DNA of 45,690 nt from an uncultured Eubacterium sp. Its GTDB lineage: Bacteria; Bacillota; Clostridia; Lachnospirales; Lachnospiraceae. The notes beneath the pieces were generated by a model. The model was given only the letters and a program-made list of their open reading frames with translations, ran no database searches and was not told the DNA's origin. Where the stretch lies: assembly GCA_910584345.1 (NCBI GenBank), contig CAJTZX010000009.1, positions 38,071 through 83,760 of the forward strand, given 5' to 3'. Of this stretch, positions 43,225 through 45,690 are shown in pieces (the first letter of the stretch is position 1; every line of letters starts with the position of its first letter). A program made the position numbers and the translations under genes.

Positions 43225-44055
43225 ATGGGTATGATGATCGGCGGAACAAATACAAGCAGGGCAGTAATTCAAATTAAAAAACCGGATGGAACTGTAGCAG
43301 GGTCTATCCGTTTTTCTAAACCAAGCCAGAAAAAAACAAAGAAGCTGAATTATAATTTTAAAGCAGTATCAGCGCAAATATTGCTGTCCAAAACATCGAA
43401 TAGCGCCAGAAAGGCGGTAACAAAGGCACGCGGAACAGTTGCTATGCTTCTGCGAAAAGTAAGTCTGGGAGAATATGATGATTTGGATCTGGAACATGCG
43501 ATTATTCATGCAAGAAAAATGGAGCGCATTGCCAAAAAGAGAGAAAAGCATTTAAAACAGGAAGAACAGATCGAACAAAAAGGCAAAACAGAAGAAACTG
43601 AAGATCTTATTATGGAAGAGCTGGAGGAGCGGTCAGCGGAAGAGGAAGAACTGGAGCTGACGGAGGAGGAACTGCAGCGGCTAATGGAAGAGTACGAGCA
43701 ATTGATGAAAGAATCGATGGAGGATTTGGCTGAAGAAATGGCTGAAGATTTTATTGACGAATTGTCAAAAGAATACACTGGCGCCGTATATGCGATGGAG
43801 CCGCAAGAGCTGGAAGAATTAAAGCAAAAGCATAGGTCGGATGAGATGCGTGCGATTGCGGATGCGGATATGAAGTATTTAAGGGCAATGTTTAACAAAC
43901 TGGAAAAAGAAAAACAGGCAGTTTCCAGCGGTGCGAACAATTTTTCGAATGCTCCGGCGGGGGTTTCGCTTGAAATATCAGGACTGGATATACCGGTGGA
44001 GATGCCGCCGGTACCTGAGATCGTACAAGGGACAAACATTGATTTTTCGCTGTGA
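43225..44055 (+). CDS. Unknown acidic, coiled-coil protein (276 aa)
   Basis: No family is recognised. The N-terminal 80 residues are basic and beta-like (MGMMIGGTNTSRAVIQIKKP), the middle (about residues 105-200) is an extended Glu/Leu helix, and the C-terminus is Ser/Pro-rich and ends GTNIDFSL. There is no signal or membrane segment. ATG 43225 follows GGGAGGATG; the earlier in-frame ATG at 43147 lacks a good site and would add 26 residues. Confidence 0.75.
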   Translation: MGMMIGGTNTSRAVIQIKKPDGTVAGSIRFSKPSQKKTKKLNYNFKAVSAQILLSKTSNSARKAVTKARGTVAMLLRKVSLGEYDDLDLEHAIIHARKMERIAKKREKHLKQEEQIEQKGKTEETEDLIMEELEERSAEEEELELTEEELQRLMEEYEQLMKESMEDLAEEMAEDFIDELSKEYTGAVYAMEPQELEELKQKHRSDEMRAIADADMKYLRAMFNKLEKEKQAVSSGANNFSNAPAGVSLEISGLDIPVEMPPVPEIVQGTNIDFSL

Positions 44056-44062
44056 GTGATAC

Positions 44063-44108
44063 TTGACATTTTTTTATAAATGATCTATGCTATACTGGTA
44101 CTACCAGT
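44063..44108 (+). promoter_or_regulatory. lrgAB promoter with overlapping operator
   Basis: TTGACA (44063-44068), a 17-bp spacer and TATGCT (44086-44091). The dyad ACTGGT-act-ACCAGT (44094-44108) covers the likely start of transcription, a position suited to repression. The GntR gene downstream of lrgAB is the natural candidate regulator (inference). Confidence 0.8.
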
Positions 44109-44124
44109 TAGGAGATGATTATTT

Positions 44125-44475
44125 ATGAAGTATTTACACCAATTCAGTATTATTTTGTTAGTCTCATTTCTTGGTGAGATTGCGCATAGTTTACTCCCGC
44201 TTCCGATTCCGGCCAGCGTCTATGGACTTATGATGATGTTTTTTGCATTGTGTATGGGAATGATAAAATTGGATCAGGTAAAAGAAGCGGCGAGTTTTCT
44301 GATCGAAATTATGCCGGTGATGTTTCTTCCGGCAGCAGCAGGACTTTTAGATTCCTGGTCAATTCTGAAACCTGTTTGTCTGCCTATCCTATTGATTACT
44401 ATAATTACAACTATAGTTGTAATGGCGGTGAGCGGGCGAATGACGCAATTTCTTATACGAAAAGAAAAAATGTAA
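44125..44475 (+). CDS. lrgA: CidA/LrgA family membrane protein
   Basis: The 116-aa protein has four hydrophobic helices, starts HQFSIILLVSFLGEIAHSLLPLPIPASVYGL and is followed by lrgB, so it is the holin-like LrgA/CidA partner. In staphylococci LrgAB counteracts CidAB-mediated autolysis; in other bacteria related proteins act in pyruvate or 3-hydroxypropionate-type transport. The physiological role here cannot be chosen from sequence alone. AGGAGATG precedes the ATG. Confidence 0.93.
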   Translation: MKYLHQFSIILLVSFLGEIAHSLLPLPIPASVYGLMMMFFALCMGMIKLDQVKEAASFLIEIMPVMFLPAAAGLLDSWSILKPVCLPILLITIITTIVVMAVSGRMTQFLIRKEKM

Positions 44476-44511
44476 AGCTTTAAAATGCATTTATTTAGAA
44501 CGGAGAAGAAC

Positions 44512-45204
44512 ATGAGCGAATTTTTAACAGATTCCATTTTTTTTGGTGCGATTATTTGCCTGGTCAGTTATGAAATCGGCCTTATTTTAAAAAGAAAATT
44601 CCGGCTCGCCCTGCTAAATCCTTTGCTGATCGGAACAGTCTGCGTCATTGCAGTTCTTATGCTGTTGAAAACGGAATACAGCCAGTTTCAGGAAAGCGCA
44701 AAATATCTTGGTTATCTGCTTACGCCAGCTACCGTATGTCTGGCAATTCCTCTTTATCAGCAAGCAGAGCTGCTTAAGAGAAATTTTAAGGCAATTGCAG
44801 GCGGGATTGCTGCGGGAGTGTTTACAAGTCTCTTTAGTGTTTTCCTGTTGTCCAAACTGTTTTTCTTGAATCATGAACAATATGTGACCATGCTGCCCAA
44901 ATCTATTACTACGGCAATCGGCATGGATGTATCAAAGGAATTGGGTGGTATTGAAACAATTACAGTTGCTGTTATCATTATCACAGGCATTCTTGGAAAT
45001 ATATTGGCAGAGTTTGTATGCAAACTATTTCGCATACAGGAACCGATTGCAAAAGGAATTGCTATCGGCGCGTCTTCCCATGCGATAGGCACTGTAAAAG
45101 CTATGGAAATCGGAGAAACTGAAGGGGCAATGAGCAGCCTTGCCATTGCGGTGGCCGGGTTAATGACAGTGTTGGGCGCTTCTTTTTTTGCCAATTTGAT
45201 ATAA
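44512..45204 (+). CDS. lrgB: LrgB family membrane protein
   Basis: The 230-aa protein has about six or more membrane helices and the family blocks LNPLLIGTVCVI, LGYLLTPATVCLAIPLY, KSITTAIGMDVS and GIAIGASSHAIGT. It is the usual partner of LrgA. ATG 44512 (MSEFLTDSI) follows ACGGAGAAGA; an upstream ATG at 44485 is poorer. It is 36 bp after lrgA. Confidence 0.93.
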   Translation: MSEFLTDSIFFGAIICLVSYEIGLILKRKFRLALLNPLLIGTVCVIAVLMLLKTEYSQFQESAKYLGYLLTPATVCLAIPLYQQAELLKRNFKAIAGGIAAGVFTSLFSVFLLSKLFFLNHEQYVTMLPKSITTAIGMDVSKELGGIETITVAVIIITGILGNILAEFVCKLFRIQEPIAKGIAIGASSHAIGTVKAMEIGETEGAMSSLAIAVAGLMTVLGASFFANLI

Positions 45205-45227
45205 AGCTGAAAAGGATTGATAGATTT

Positions 45228-45644
45228 ATGGAGCCATTAACGAAGCAATTAGCGAATACGAGCCAAACCGAAAAGGTATATTTTACTGTTATTGAATATA
45301 TTCAGACGCTTGTGCGAAACGGCCATCTTACGATTGGGGACAAACTGCCTTCTGAAAGGCAGCTTATGGAAACGCTCGGCCTGAGCAGAAATTCTATCCG
45401 TGAAGCTTTAAGAAGCCTTGAAAATATTGGAATCATTGAAAGCCGGCATGGACAAGGAAACTATCTTGTCAATCATGCCGGCAAAAGTCTTTGGAGCATG
45501 TTTTCTTTGCTGCTTTCTATGAATGAATGCAGCTGTTTTGAAATCCGCCAGCTCCGAAGAATGCTGGAAACTGACGCCTGCCTGCTTGCTGCAAAACAGG
45601 CGCAGGATGCAGATGTTCAGGCCCTTTCTCATATTTTACCTTAA
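45228..45644 (+). CDS. GntR (FadR-type) regulator, C-terminally truncated
   Basis: The 138-aa product has the complete winged-helix domain: KLPSERQLMETLGLSRNSIREALRSLENIGIIESRHGQGNYL at about residues 43-85 (given in parts KLPSERQLME, SRNSIREALR, SLENIGIIESRHGQGNYL). The start of an FCD-type sensor (LRRMLETDACLLAAKQA) follows, but it stops with HILP, where full FadR-type proteins run to about 230 aa. Sequence after 45644 shows no continuation. It likely represses lrgAB by binding the 44094-44108 dyad. Truncation may come from an insertion or rearrangement at the window's edge. Confidence 0.8.
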   Translation: MEPLTKQLANTSQTEKVYFTVIEYIQTLVRNGHLTIGDKLPSERQLMETLGLSRNSIREALRSLENIGIIESRHGQGNYLVNHAGKSLWSMFSLLLSMNECSCFEIRQLRRMLETDACLLAAKQAQDADVQALSHILP

Positions 45645-45690
45645 TCCGTAAAACTTATTAACCCAATTTCTGACGTATACCCGATAAATA

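Overview
The window looks like part of a Lachnospiraceae-type (Clostridia, Firmicutes) chromosome. Three things point that way: AT-leaning codons, strong GGAGG-type ribosome binding sites, and the run ftsH-uvrC-hprK-aminopeptidase-murB-rapZ-whiA-lipid kinase beside a type III glutamine synthetase. This is inference from gene content. No rRNA or tRNA gene was seen.

Layout. (1) 1-7227: a three-gene condensin-like operon of the MksFEB/Wadjet JetABC kind, preceded by 46-bp tandem repeats. No JetD/MksG nuclease gene follows it; proB starts 21 bp downstream. (2) 7249-10066: proB-proA (proline synthesis) and a divergent ThyX-like gene. (3) 10171-16307: an arabinose/pentose-phosphate block, araA-transaldolase-split transketolase-araD-aldose epimerase, ending in a strong terminator. 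It contains no ribulokinase and no transporter. (4) 16349-21694: a BlaI repressor with clear dyad operators, a giant BlaR1-like M56 membrane peptidase, and an orphan YtfQ-like sugar-binding lipoprotein. (5) 21695-22959: a 1.26-kb gene-free region. It holds two 235-nt hairpin elements in inverted orientation, enclosed by a perfect 21-bp inverted repeat, followed by a possible small RNA and the leader of the next operon. (6) 22960-25006: a zinc-ribbon protein and pyrG. (7) 25023-35824: a palindromic element, then ftsH, uvrC, hprK, M18 aminopeptidase, murB, rapZ, whiA and a lipid kinase, nearly all tightly packed. (8) 35896-39219: a MATE transporter, a structured intergenic element, an unknown minus-strand gene, an Rpn-family nuclease pseudogene and AT-rich repeats. 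(9) 39220-42529: class II aldolase and glutamine synthetase III with an intervening terminator/attenuator. (10) 42648-45690: a 60-aa gene with its own promoter and terminator, an acidic unknown protein, lrgAB under a promoter overlapped by an operator, and a GntR regulator that breaks off after its DNA-binding domain.

How the parts may work together. The arabinose block converts L-arabinose to L-ribulose (AraA), handles ribulose-5-phosphate (AraD) and feeds the non-oxidative pentose phosphate pathway (transketolase, transaldolase). Aldolase lies separately at 39 kb. The JetABC proteins should form a loop-extruding complex. Without the nuclease it may act on chromosome structure, or it may need a JetD encoded elsewhere.

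The most novel item is the pair of 235-nt elements. Their apical ~100 nt are almost identical, while their stems differ at about ten positions, all matched by compensating changes in the opposite arm. The leftover mispairs become G-U wobbles on only one, consistent, strand. This is the signature of a selected RNA or single-stranded DNA fold, and I cannot name the family.
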